A stretch of DNA of 64,000 bases, from the NCBI RefSeq assembly GCF_001425045.1, contig NZ_LMDJ01000009.1, positions 28,909 to 92,908 on the forward strand, given 5' to 3'. The notes under the pieces are model-generated. The model was not told the origin of the DNA and ran no database searches. It worked only from the letters and a program-made list of their open reading frames with translations. Both the position numbers and the translations under genes were made by a program. Shown piece after piece: positions 46,119-54,758 of this stretch (within the stretch, counting starts at the first letter, position 1; each line of letters begins with the position of its first letter). The stretch is from Massilia sp. Root351. Its GTDB lineage: Bacteria > Pseudomonadota > Gammaproteobacteria > Burkholderiales > Burkholderiaceae_D.

Positions 46119-46883
46119 TCACGGGCCGGGCTGTGGCGGCGCCAGCCCGTAGTTGCGGTAGATGCGGGCCAGCGAGCCGTCCTTGGCCATGGTGTCGTAC
46201 GCCTGGCGCCACGCGGCCTGCTCGCTGTCGCCGAAGCCCGGGCCGCCGGCCAGCCACATGTCGGCCGATTCCACCAGCATGCCGACCTGGAAGCTGGCCG
46301 GATTGCGGCCGGTGGCGCGGATCTTCTCCATGTTGATGACGTTGCCGCCGTAGAGCGCATCGACCACGCCGCGTTCCAGCAGGCGCAGCATGTCCTCCAC
46401 TTTGGTGGCCTGCACGATTTGACCTTCAGAGAATTCGCGGTTCAGCAGCTGGGCCAGGTTGGGCGAGCCGCGCAGCACCACGATGCGCAGCTTGCGCGCC
46501 TGCTCGAGCGACGTCACCGGCGTCTCGCCGTGGCGGTTGATGAAAACGAAGTGCTGGGTGTCGAGCTTCATCAGCCAGGTGAAATTGGGCTCGCGCTCGG
46601 GCGTGCGGGTCAGCGGCAAGATGGCGGTGTGCGGCGTGTGCGTGGTGAGCGCGATGGCGCGCGCCCAGGGATAGAAGCCGACCTTGACCGGGCTGCCGGC
46701 GCGCCGCAATACCTGCTCGACCACTTCCACGTGCAAGCCCGGGCGCTGCGGCTGGCCTTCGATGGCGTAAGGCGGCAAGTCGCCGGTAACGATTTGCAGC
46801 GGGGCGGCCGGCTCCGAAGCGGTGGCTTGCGCGCACAGCATCATCATGGCCAGCATAGCCTGGCGGCGTGTAACCCAGCGCAT
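46119..46883 (-). CDS. Periplasmic substrate-binding protein (SBP_bac_3 type), transporter-less
   Basis: A 254-residue periplasmic protein with a signal peptide (about residues 1-23) and the fold of amino-acid binding proteins: LQIVTGDLPPYAIEG at the start of the mature part, FYPWARAI, LRIVVLRGSPNLAQLL and a C-terminal segment ending LARIYRNYGL. No ABC permease or ATPase is nearby, so it may be an orphan sensor-type binding protein, as is frequent in this group. AAGGA precedes the ATG at 46883. A short GCCGGC hairpin (46079-46096) lies between it and the convergent glpQ. Confidence 0.82.
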   Translation of the reverse strand: MRWVTRRQAMLAMMMLCAQATASEPAAPLQIVTGDLPPYAIEGQPQRPGLHVEVVEQVLRRAGSPVKVGFYPWARAIALTTHTPHTAILPLTRTPEREPNFTWLMKLDTQHFVFINRHGETPVTSLEQARKLRIVVLRGSPNLAQLLNREFSEGQIVQATKVEDMLRLLERGVVDALYGGNVINMEKIRATGRNPASFQVGMLVESADMWLAGGPGFGDSEQAAWRQAYDTMAKDGSLARIYRNYGLAPPQPGP

Positions 46884-46957
46884 CTCCGTTCCTTGGTAGC
46901 CAATCCGTTTTTCATTTTACCTGCAGCCGCTTGCCAATTGTGCTCAGGAATGCTTTT

Positions 46958-46986
46958 TTGTCTAGGACGCTACGGTACGGTATGAT
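46958..46986 (+). promoter_or_regulatory. Sigma-70 promoter of the second propeller diguanylate cyclase
   Basis: TTGTCT (46958-46963), a 17-base spacer and TATGAT (46981-46986) make a good promoter. Transcription from about 46993 would leave a 20-base leader holding AAAGGAG (47001-47007). Confidence 0.65.
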
Positions 46987-47012
46987 GTTGCCCAATCTAC
47001 AAAGGAGTGGGT

Positions 47013-49967
47013 TTGCGTTACTATCTGGCCTTATTTGTCCTGCTGGCATGGCTGCACCTTCCTGTGCCAAGCCAGGCGGCGGCGCCGTCCTTGCTGCTTG
47101 CCGCGCCCGAAAAGTCGCTCAGCCAGTACCGCCTGGACGGCTGGCAGATCGAGCAGGGCCTGCCTCAGAACGCGGTGGCGGCGCTGCTGCACACCAGCGA
47201 TGGCTATCTGTGGGTGGGCACGCTGGGCGGGCTGGCGCGCTTCGACGGCCACCGGTTCACCACTTTCGATGCTTCCGAATTTGCCGATATCGCGTCCCAG
47301 CCGGTGCTGGGGCTGATGCAGGACGCGCAGAAGAACCTGTGGATAGGCCACAACAAGGGCGCAGCCATCTACCGCGACGGCAAGTTCCGCACCGTGTACG
47401 CCGCCGGACCGCTGGGCGACCAGCGCGTGTGGGGCTTTGCGCAGGCGCCGGACGGCGCGGTGTGGGCCGCCACCAACAACGGCCTGCTGCGCTGGCACAA
47501 GGGAGTCACCCGCCACTATCGCCAGGCCGACGGCCTGCCCACCGACCGCCTGCGCGCGCTGGCGTTCGACCGCGACGGCGTGTTGTGGATCGCCAGTTCG
47601 GGCGGTGGCCTGGTGAGTCTCAAGGACGGCCGCTTCCACGTGCTCAACCTGGACAACGGTTTCCCCCATTTGCAGGTGCGTTCGGTGCTGGCCGATCCGG
47701 ACGGCGGCGTGTGGGCGGCCACGGCCGGCGGCGGCCTGGCCCGCGTGAACGGCGGCCAGGTCAAGGTCTACACCGTGGCCGACGGCTTGCCGACCGACCA
47801 GCTGACCACGCTGACCCGCGACCGCAACGGCTCGCTATGGATCGGCACCTGGGGCAACGGCGTGGTGCGCATGGCGAACGGGCGCTTCAGCGCCATCGGC
47901 ACCGCCGGCGGCCTGGCGGGCGACCATATCTGGTCCATCCATACCGACCACGAGGGCAGCGTCTGGCTCGGCACCTGGGTTAGCGGGCTGGTGCGGCTGC
48001 GCGAGCGCGCCTTCGGCGTGCTGGGCGTGCCGGAAGGGCTGTCGCACGACAACGTGCGTTCGGTGCTGCACGCGCGCAACGGCGTGACCTGGGTGGCCAC
48101 TGCCGGCGGCGGCCTGAATCGCATCGACGGCGGCGCCATTACCGTGCTGGGCAAGAAGGACGGCCTGCCCAGCGAGGAAATTTCCAGCCTGATGGAGGAC
48201 CGCGACGGCGCGCTGTGGGTTGGCAGCTACACCGGTGGCGCGGCCCGCCTGCGGCAGGGCAAGATTACGCTGTTTGGCACGGACCAGGGCTTGCCCAGTT
48301 CCGAAGTGCGGGTGTTGTACCAGGACCGCCAGGGCACGGTCTGGGCCGGCACCCAGTCCGGCATCGCCCGGCTGGACGGCGGCGCCTTCACGCCGATGCG
48401 CGCGCCCGGCGCGCCGTCCGGCGGCGTGTCCTCCATCCTGCAGGACAAGCGCGGCACACTGTGGTTCGGCACCACCGGCGAGGGCCTGGCGCGCTACCGC
48501 GACGGCGCCTTCAAGGCCATGACCGCCGCGGACGGCCTGCTGTCGAACTGGATCATGGCGCTGTACGAAGACGCCGACGGCACCTTGTGGATAGGCAGCA
48601 ACGGCGACGGCTTGAACCGTCTTCACGGCCGCAGCCTGAGCAGCATCCGCACTGCGGACGGACTGTGGGACGGCACCTGCCTGAGCATCCAGGAGGACCG
48701 CGACGGCTACCTGTGGGTGACCGGCAACCGCGGCTTCTACCGCGTGGCGCGCAGGGAGCTCGATGCGTTCGCCGAGGGGCGGCTGGCCAGGGTTGCTTCC
48801 AGCGGTTTCGGTCCGGGTGACTCGATGCGCAGCACCACCTTCGCGGGCGGGCTGCAGCCGACCGGGGCGATGGACGCCGACGGCAACCTGCTGCTGCCGT
48901 CGGCCAAGGGCCTGGTGCTGGCCGATCCGCGCCGCCTGCCCGACACCGACCAGCCCCCTTCCGTGCGGCTGGAGCGCGTGTCGGTAAACGGCAGCATCCG
49001 CTCCACGCCGGTGCAGGAAGCGCTGACGCTGCCGCCCGGCCAGGCCACCCTGGCCATCCAGTACAGCGCCAACACGCTGCTGAACGCCGAGCGGGCGCGC
49101 TTCCGCTATCAGATGGAAGGGCTGGCGCGGGGCTGGATCGATGCCGGTCCCAACCGGGAAGTATCGTTCCCGGCGCTGCCGCATGGCAGCTACCGCTTCC
49201 GCGTGGCCGCCACCATCGACGGCAAGCGCTGGAGCGATGCGGGCCCGGTGCTGGCCGTCACGGTGCAGCCGTTTTTCTACGAGACTTACTGGTTCGCCGC
49301 GCTGATGCTGACCGCGATGGCGGCCGGGCTGTATGCGCTGTTCCGCCTGCGCGTGCGGCATTTGCGCATCCGCCACGTCGAGATGGAGCGCCTGGTGGCG
49401 CAGAAGACGGAGGCACTGAAGCAGGCCAACGAGCACTTGTCGCGCCTGTCCTTCGTCGACGCGCTGACCGGGTTGGCCAACCGGCGCCGCTTCGACGAGG
49501 TGCTGCGCGAGGAATGGAGCCGCGCCAGCCGTGGCAAGGCAGCGCTGGCGCTGGTGATGGCCGACATCGACGGTTTCAAGGCGTATAACGATGCGCTGGG
49601 CCACCAGGAAGGCGACCGCTGCCTGGCCGCCGTGGCCAGCGTGTTCCTCGGCCACGCGCGGCGCGCCGGCGACCTGGCGGCGCGCTATGGCGGGGAAGAA
49701 TTCGTGCTGCTGATCGCCGCGACCGGGCGCGACGCCGCGCTGCTGATCGCCGAGGAACTGCGCAGCGCCTGTGAAGCGCTGGCGATCGCGCATCCGGCCC
49801 TGGAAAGCGGTCCGGTGGTCACGCTCAGCCTGGGCGTGGCGGCGTGCAGTCCGGCCGAGGGCGGCTCTATCGACCTGCTGGTGCAGCAGGCCGACGAGGC
49901 CCTGTACCGCGCCAAGCGCGAGGGCCGCAACCGGGTGTGCTGCCAGGCGCCAGGAAACTCGGCTTAG
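47013..49967 (+). CDS. Beta-propeller sensor diguanylate cyclase, second copy
   Basis: A 984-residue membrane protein with the same plan as the one at 25161. It has a signal peptide, about 14 propeller repeats in the periplasm, a Y_Y_Y domain (about 660-750), one membrane helix (about 765-785), a coiled coil and GGDEF. The active site is GGEEF at 893-897 with I-site RAGD 5 residues before it. I choose the TTG at 47013, because AAAGGAG lies 5 bases upstream of it. The GTG at 47007 overlaps that ribosome-binding site and cannot use it. The propellers of the two copies differ clearly, so they should respond to different ligands. Confidence 0.9.
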   Translation: MRYYLALFVLLAWLHLPVPSQAAAPSLLLAAPEKSLSQYRLDGWQIEQGLPQNAVAALLHTSDGYLWVGTLGGLARFDGHRFTTFDASEFADIASQPVLGLMQDAQKNLWIGHNKGAAIYRDGKFRTVYAAGPLGDQRVWGFAQAPDGAVWAATNNGLLRWHKGVTRHYRQADGLPTDRLRALAFDRDGVLWIASSGGGLVSLKDGRFHVLNLDNGFPHLQVRSVLADPDGGVWAATAGGGLARVNGGQVKVYTVADGLPTDQLTTLTRDRNGSLWIGTWGNGVVRMANGRFSAIGTAGGLAGDHIWSIHTDHEGSVWLGTWVSGLVRLRERAFGVLGVPEGLSHDNVRSVLHARNGVTWVATAGGGLNRIDGGAITVLGKKDGLPSEEISSLMEDRDGALWVGSYTGGAARLRQGKITLFGTDQGLPSSEVRVLYQDRQGTVWAGTQSGIARLDGGAFTPMRAPGAPSGGVSSILQDKRGTLWFGTTGEGLARYRDGAFKAMTAADGLLSNWIMALYEDADGTLWIGSNGDGLNRLHGRSLSSIRTADGLWDGTCLSIQEDRDGYLWVTGNRGFYRVARRELDAFAEGRLARVASSGFGPGDSMRSTTFAGGLQPTGAMDADGNLLLPSAKGLVLADPRRLPDTDQPPSVRLERVSVNGSIRSTPVQEALTLPPGQATLAIQYSANTLLNAERARFRYQMEGLARGWIDAGPNREVSFPALPHGSYRFRVAATIDGKRWSDAGPVLAVTVQPFFYETYWFAALMLTAMAAGLYALFRLRVRHLRIRHVEMERLVAQKTEALKQANEHLSRLSFVDALTGLANRRRFDEVLREEWSRASRGKAALALVMADIDGFKAYNDALGHQEGDRCLAAVASVFLGHARRAGDLAARYGGEEFVLLIAATGRDAALLIAEELRSACEALAIAHPALESGPVVTLSLGVAACSPAEGGSIDLLVQQADEALYRAKREGRNRVCCQAPGNSA

Positions 49968-50563
49968 AAGCCGCCGCTGGCCGTCACCGCCTCGGGGGCG
50001 AACAAGCCGATCAGCGCCAGCACCCAGATCACCACGCCCGCCACGCACCAGGCGATGTTGGCGCCGGTCAGCGTGTCGTTGCTGCTGCCGGTAGGATCGC
50101 CGCAGCGCGCATTGATCTGGTTCTGCACGGGCAGGAAGCACAGGCCCAGCGGGATCAGCGTCAGCAGCGAGAGCCAGTCGGTGTAGGGCGAACCGATGTG
50201 GCGGCTCGACAGGCGGCTCATCGCGTTGCTCACGATGATCAGCCCGACCATGGTCCAGGCGCTGGCGTCGTTGTTCCATTCGCCCGGCGCATCTTCCTGC
50301 TTGTGTTGCTTCACATGGCGGAACAGCGCGTGCAGGAAGAACACGCTGAAGATGGCGCGCGGCACCGGCCACAGGCTCTCGCCGCTGGCCTGGCGGTACA
50401 GCGCCCAGTTCTTGTACAGCCAGAACACCTGGTAGATGCTGAGCGTGGCGAAGAACAGGATCAGGAATTTGCGCGGCGAGACCACGTAGAAAGGCACGCC
50501 GGCCATGCTGCCGGCGCCGGGGGCCAGTTCGGCTTTCGGCGGTGCGTAGACGTTGTCGTTCAT
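49964..50563 (-). CDS. Unknown integral membrane protein
   Basis: A 199-residue protein of no recognised family. A soluble N-terminus of about 25 residues (YAPPKAELAPG) is followed by hydrophobic segments at about 33-50, 68-80, 100-115, 128-145 and 165-185, so four or five membrane helices are likely. The N-terminal YxPPxA motif is frequent in small DUF4234-like membrane proteins, which gives a weak hint only. Its 3' end overlaps the cyclase gene end by 4 bases on the opposite strand. Divergent from the HerA-like gene. Confidence 0.65.
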   Translation of the reverse strand: MNDNVYAPPKAELAPGAGSMAGVPFYVVSPRKFLILFFATLSIYQVFWLYKNWALYRQASGESLWPVPRAIFSVFFLHALFRHVKQHKQEDAPGEWNNDASAWTMVGLIIVSNAMSRLSSRHIGSPYTDWLSLLTLIPLGLCFLPVQNQINARCGDPTGSSNDTLTGANIAWCVAGVVIWVLALIGLFAPEAVTASGGF

Positions 50564-50684
50564 AATAGTTGCCCATAAAAAAGGTTGATAGTGCGGCGAT
50601 GGTAGCGTCTTCGTAAAACCCCAATACTATTCAATTGTCACTGAGGTATGATTGTTTCCACCAACATTCGCCGAGAAAACGATC

Positions 50685-52250
50685 ATGCCGACTTCCCTGT
50701 TGCTTGCGAAGAATGACCAGCTGGAACTGTCTATGCTGTCCAGCCTGGTGAACCGCCATGGCTGCATCACCGGCGCCACCGGTACCGGCAAGACGGTCAC
50801 GCTGCAAAGGATCGCACAGTCGCTGTCCGACATCGGCGTGCCGGTGTTCATGGCGGACGTCAAGGGCGACCTGTCCGGCATCGCCAAGGCCGGTGCGCTG
50901 AGCGAGAAGATGGGCAAGCGGCTGGAGGCGCTGCAGGTGGCGCCCCCGCAATGGGCCGGCTGCCCGGTGACGTTCTGGGACGTGTTCGGCCAGCAGGGCC
51001 ACCCGGTGCGCGCCACCGTGTCCGACCTGGGGCCGCTGCTGCTGGCGCGCATGCTGAACCTGAACGATACGCAGGAAGGCGTGCTGCAGCTGGTGTTCCG
51101 CATTGCCGACGACAATGGCCTGCTGCTGCTCGACACCAAGGATTTGCGCGCCATGCTGCAGCACGTGGGCGACAACGCGGCCGACTACAAGACCAGCTAC
51201 GGCAACATCAGCGCGGCCAGCATCGGCGCCATCCAGCGCGGCCTGATCGCCATCGAGGAGCAGGGCGGCGACCAGTTCTTCGGCGAACCCATGCTCAATA
51301 TCGACGACCTGCTGCAGACCGATGCCAGCGGCAAGGGCGTGGTCAACATCCTGTGCGCCGACAAGCTGATGAACGCGCCGCGCCTGTATGCGGTGTTCCT
51401 GCTGTGGATGCTGTCCGAGCTGTTCGAGAACCTGCCCGAAGTGGGCGACGTGGACAAGCCCAAGCTGGTGTTCTTCTTCGATGAAGCGCATTTGCTGTTT
51501 GCCGAGGCGCCCAAGGCGCTGCTGCAAAAGATCGAACAGGTGGTGCGGCTGATCCGCTCCAAGGGCGTGGGCGTGTTCTTCATTACGCAAAATCCGCTCG
51601 ACATCCCGGACACGGTGCTGGGCCAGCTGGGCAACCGCGTGCAGCACGCGCTGCGCGCCTACACGCCGCGCGACCAGAAGGCGGTCAAGGCCGCCGCCGA
51701 AACCTTCCGCCCCAATCCCGCGCTGGACGTGGCACAGGTGATCACCGAACTGGGCGTGGGCGAGGCGCTGGTGTCCTTCCTGGACGAGAAGGGCACGCCG
51801 CAAGTGGTGCAGCGCGCCTTCATCTTGCCGCCGGCCAGCCAGCTCGGTCCCATCGATGCGGCCGAACGCAAGACTGCCATGGATGGCTCGGTGGTGGCCG
51901 GCGTGTACGAAAAGGCGGTGGACCGCGAATCGGCCTACGAGAAGCTGAACAGCCGCCTGGCCACCAGTGCACGCCAGGCCGACGCGCGCGCGCCCGCCCA
52001 AGCGCAGCAGCAGGGCCGGCGCGACGCCCCCGCGCCTGTGCCGGGCGGCGGCGCTGCCGATGCTCCGGCCGAAGCGGGCTCGATTTTTGGCGACGTGCTC
52101 GGCGGCCTGTTCGGCGGCAGCGGCAAAGGCGCCGGCAAGCGCGACACGGCGGTGCAGGCCATGGTCAAATCGGCCGCGCGCAGCATCGGTTCGCAGGTCG
52201 GCCGCGAAATCATCCGTGGCGTACTGGGCTCCATCCTGAAGAAGCGCTGA
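50685..52250 (+). CDS. HerA/DUF853-type helicase-like ATPase
   Basis: A 521-residue cytosolic ATPase of the DUF853 (YjgR) family in the HerA/FtsK superfamily. Walker A is GATGTGKT (30-37) with the typical preceding NRHGCITG, and Walker B is [33 protein letters not shown] is the conserved sensor region, quoted here in two parts: [12 protein letters not shown] and VLGQLGNR. An Ala/Pro/Gln-rich linker (about 435-470) leads to a conserved basic C-terminus. The cellular role of the family is not settled; DNA translocation is presumed. The start is the ATG at 50685 (MPTSLLL). There are no nuclease partner genes (NurA) nearby. Confidence 0.88.
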   Translation: MPTSLLLAKNDQLELSMLSSLVNRHGCITGATGTGKTVTLQRIAQSLSDIGVPVFMADVKGDLSGIAKAGALSEKMGKRLEALQVAPPQWAGCPVTFWDVFGQQGHPVRATVSDLGPLLLARMLNLNDTQEGVLQLVFRIADDNGLLLLDTKDLRAMLQHVGDNAADYKTSYGNISAASIGAIQRGLIAIEEQGGDQFFGEPMLNIDDLLQTDASGKGVVNILCADKLMNAPRLYAVFLLWMLSELFENLPEVGDVDKPKLVFFFDEAHLLFAEAPKALLQKIEQVVRLIRSKGVGVFFITQNPLDIPDTVLGQLGNRVQHALRAYTPRDQKAVKAAAETFRPNPALDVAQVITELGVGEALVSFLDEKGTPQVVQRAFILPPASQLGPIDAAERKTAMDGSVVAGVYEKAVDRESAYEKLNSRLATSARQADARAPAQAQQQGRRDAPAPVPGGGAADAPAEAGSIFGDVLGGLFGGSGKGAGKRDTAVQAMVKSAARSIGSQVGREIIRGVLGSILKKR

Positions 52251-52351
52251 CGGTCATTTGTACAGAAATTCCGCAGTCTGCCTAGACTGGCTTATTCGGG
52301 AGGAGGCGTGCATACTCGGCGCTTCCATCCGATGTCCATGCAGAAGCCACG

Positions 52352-53017
52352 ATGATTTCCGACGCCACCCTGAGCCGCGAACAGCTTGAGCAGCACCTGG
52401 CGCAATCGATCCGCCATTTCTCCAACTGCGATTTCAGCGGCGCCGACCTGTCGCGCCTGGACCTGCAATCGTGCACCTTCGAGCGCTGCGCCTTCAGCGA
52501 GGCGGTGCTGTACGCCTGCAAGCTGTCGCACTCCAAATGGCTGCGCTGCCGCGCCGGCGAAGCGGACTTCGAGGCGGCCGACGTGGTCGACGCGCAGTTC
52601 CAGGGCTGCGACCTGAACAACACCAAGTGGCGCCGGGCCAAGCTGGCCTCGGCCAGTTATCGCGGCTGCAAGCTCACCGGCGCCTCGTTTGAAGAAGTCT
52701 CGCACCTCGGCGCCGCCTTCGAGGACTGCCTGCTGGTGGGCGCCGACCTGCGCGGCTTCTCCTTCCGCAAGGCGGAGCTGAAGAACCTGGATTTCTCGGA
52801 CGCCGACTTGTCCGGCTGCGATTTCAGGGACGCCGTGTTCGAAGGCGGCAGCCTGCGCGACGCCATCCTCAAGCTGGCCAAGTTCGACAACGCCGACCTG
52901 CGCAGCGCCGAGATCGGCGGCCTGAAACTGACCGACGCCAAGATGTTCCGTGGCGCGGTGATCTCCCACGCGCAGGCGGCCAGCGTGCTCAGGGAAATGG
53001 GGCTGGTAGTGATGTAG
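52352..53017 (+). CDS. Pentapeptide-repeat protein, Qnr-like length
   Basis: A 221-residue protein built almost wholly from A(D/N)Lxx pentapeptide repeats, from about residue 25 to 200 (for example CDFSGADLSRLDLQS and ADLSGCDFRDAVFEGG). They should form a right-handed quadrilateral beta-helix. The length and the helical C-terminus (HAQAASVLREMGLVV) recall the Qnr/MfpA group, which protects DNA gyrase, but I see no decisive signature. It is cytosolic, with no signal peptide. It lies 101 bases downstream of the HerA-like gene. Confidence 0.75.
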   Translation: MISDATLSREQLEQHLAQSIRHFSNCDFSGADLSRLDLQSCTFERCAFSEAVLYACKLSHSKWLRCRAGEADFEAADVVDAQFQGCDLNNTKWRRAKLASASYRGCKLTGASFEEVSHLGAAFEDCLLVGADLRGFSFRKAELKNLDFSDADLSGCDFRDAVFEGGSLRDAILKLAKFDNADLRSAEIGGLKLTDAKMFRGAVISHAQAASVLREMGLVVM

Positions 53018-53059
53018 GCGGGGGAAGGTAGTCCGCTTAACGCAGCCGGCTCAGTGGCG

Positions 53060-53374
53060 TCAGCGCGCCTTCAGCCACAGGCCGAATTCCTTCACCGCGG
53101 CGATGACCGGCTTCAGGCGCATGCCGTCCTCGGTCAGCTGGTACTCCACTTTGGGCGGGACGGTGGGGTAGACGGTGCGCTTCACCAGGCCGGCGTCCTC
53201 CAGCGCGCGCAGGTCCAGCGTCAGCATGCGCTGCGAGATGCCCGGCACGTCGCGCCGCAGTTCGTTGAAGCGCCGGGGGCCGTCGACCAGGTAGGACGCG
53301 AGCAGCAGCCGCCAGCGCCCGCCCAGCAGGTGCATCGCCTCTTCCACCGAACATCCGCTGACATTTTTCTTCAT
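53060..53374 (-). CDS. HxlR-family transcriptional regulator
   Basis: A 104-residue winged-helix repressor of the HxlR/DUF24 family. The N-terminal cysteine (C8, in VSGCSVEEAM) is the one that senses redox or electrophile stress in many relatives. GGRWRLLLASYL, FNELRRDVPGISQRMLTLDL and a VEYQLTEDG wing follow; the middle motif in shorter form is PGISQRMLTLDLRALE. It is divergent from a glutathione S-transferase gene, a common arrangement in which the regulator controls its neighbour. The operator candidates at 53394-53447 lie between them. Confidence 0.9.
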   Translation of the reverse strand: MKKNVSGCSVEEAMHLLGGRWRLLLASYLVDGPRRFNELRRDVPGISQRMLTLDLRALEDAGLVKRTVYPTVPPKVEYQLTEDGMRLKPVIAAVKEFGLWLKAR

Positions 53375-53393
53375 GGCGCCATGTTAGCACGAA

Positions 53394-53460
53394 GGTATAC
53401 TTTTTGTACCTACACCACAAATTGGTGCCTTCTTACTTTTTTATACCGGATCTCTATAAT
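53394..53460 (+). promoter_or_regulatory. HxlR operator candidates and GST promoter
   Basis: GGTATACTTTTTGTACC (53394-53410) is an imperfect dyad. A related TACTTTTTTATACC follows at 53434-53447, 36 bases on from the matching TAC. The second copy overlaps a probable -35 (TTACTT, 53433-53438), with TATAAT at 53455-53460 as the -10 of the GST gene. A regulator bound there would block the promoter. Confidence 0.55.
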
Positions 53461-53489
53461 CGGCTGACCGATGAAACAGGAGATCCGCT

Positions 53490-54119
53490 TTGAAACTGTA
53501 TTACATTCCGGCCAGCTGCTCGCTGGCCCCGCATATCGTGGCCCATGAGCTGGGACTGGACCTGGCCTTGGTAAAGGTCGACCACCGCACGCACCGCACG
53601 GAGCTGGGCGGCGACTATCGCGGCACGAATCCGCTGGGATACGTCCCGGCGCTGGAGCTGGACGACGGCCAGGTGTTCCGCGAAGGCGCGGTCGTGCTGC
53701 AGTATCTGGCGGACTTGAAGCCCGAAGCGGGGCTGGCCCCTGCGCACGGCACCATGGAGCGCTACTGGCTGCAGGAGTGGCTGAATTTCCTGTCCGCCGA
53801 AGTTCATAAGGGTTTCATTCCGCTGCTGTACGCTGGCCTGGCCGGCAACTATGTGGAGACCGCCAGGCCCAAGCTGGCGCAGCGCTACGCCTGGATCGAC
53901 GCACAGCTGGCGGGCCGCGATTTTCTGATGGGGGCGCAGTTCACTGTGGCCGATGCCTATCTGTTCGCGCTGACAGGCTGGGGCCAGGCCGCCTGGCTTA
54001 CCTCCTACTACAAGGCCGGCATTCATTTTGACGGCCTGGGCAATCTGGCCGCATGGTATGAACGGCTGCGCGCACGGCCTTCGGTGCGGCTGGCGCTGGA
54101 GCGCGAAGGCCTGGCATAG
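53490..54119 (+). CDS. gst: Glutathione S-transferase, beta-class like
   Basis: A 209-residue two-domain GST. The thioredoxin-like N-terminal domain contains YYIPASCSLAPHIV with the beta-class Cys at position 10, and the cis-Pro motif GYVPALELDDG. The helical C-terminal domain has FTVADAYLFALTGWG, the N-capping box of the fold. It conjugates glutathione to electrophiles or reduces them in the cytosol. It starts with TTG at 53490, which has AGGAGA 6 bases upstream; no in-frame ATG is available. Divergent from the HxlR gene, its likely regulator. Confidence 0.92.
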   Translation: MKLYYIPASCSLAPHIVAHELGLDLALVKVDHRTHRTELGGDYRGTNPLGYVPALELDDGQVFREGAVVLQYLADLKPEAGLAPAHGTMERYWLQEWLNFLSAEVHKGFIPLLYAGLAGNYVETARPKLAQRYAWIDAQLAGRDFLMGAQFTVADAYLFALTGWGQAAWLTSYYKAGIHFDGLGNLAAWYERLRARPSVRLALEREGLA

Positions 54120-54135
54120 GGCTGCGTCCGCAGGC

Positions 54136-54621
54136 TCAGTGCGCGTGCTCGCTGGCGCCTTTCTTCGGCGGCACGGTGAAGCTGACCGTCTGGCTGCCGA
54201 GGATCTTGTGGCTGGGGTCCGCGATCTCCAGCAGCACCTTGTGCGGGCCGGGAGTCAGGCCGACCAGGATCAGCGGATCGGCGCTGGTATGGGCCCAGGT
54301 GCCTTTCCAGTCGTCGACCGTGACGTGCAGGTGGCCGAGGTGGGGCGACACGGCCACGGCTTCCTTGCCGAACACCGGCAGGATGCGCAGGTTCTCGGTG
54401 CGGTGCTGGATGATGACCACGCCGCGCGCCAGCGCGTCCGGCAGCGGCGCGTAGGCGATCAGCTTGGGCGCAGGCTCCGATTCGAGGGGGATCACGGCTG
54501 CCGGGCGGCCGGTGTCGGCGCCGCCTGGCGCTGCGGATGCGGCGCCGGTTTGTGCGCTGGCTGCTGCGCTGAATGCGATGGCTGCGGCGGCGAGCGCCAG
54601 GCGCTTGGCGAAGGTGGACAT
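54136..54621 (-). CDS. Exported DUF6130-like protein
   Basis: A 161-residue exported protein with a signal peptide (about residues 1-24, ASA-QT). The mature domain contains SPHLGHLHVTVDDWKGTW and LVGLTPGPHKVLLEIADP, the pattern of the family I know as DUF6130, a beta-sandwich of unknown function. The His-rich HLGHLHV and a C-terminal EHAH might bind metal, which is speculation. AAGGA precedes the ATG at 54621. The gene converges on the GST gene, 16 bases apart. Confidence 0.75.
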   Translation of the reverse strand: MSTFAKRLALAAAAIAFSAAASAQTGAASAAPGGADTGRPAAVIPLESEPAPKLIAYAPLPDALARGVVIIQHRTENLRILPVFGKEAVAVSPHLGHLHVTVDDWKGTWAHTSADPLILVGLTPGPHKVLLEIADPSHKILGSQTVSFTVPPKKGASEHAH

Positions 54622-54758
54622 GGCGCTTCCTTTCAGGTGAGGGGATGCATCCTATTAGACACCCGGGATGTATCGCCTGCGTGTCAATTTTGCGCCGGCA
54701 CGGGCAAGGATTGTGTCTGCTCGCCTTGGGATACAAAGCGATACATGCGCGTGGATGG

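Noticed and set aside
48215..48820. Possible frameshift in the second propeller cyclase gene (201-codon frame +1)
   Set aside because: The main frame is uninterrupted through all propeller blades; the other frame only mirrors its repeats.
54622..54758. Small gene between the DUF6130-like and LysR genes
   Set aside because: The frames present lack a start with ribosome-binding site and have no recognisable sequence.
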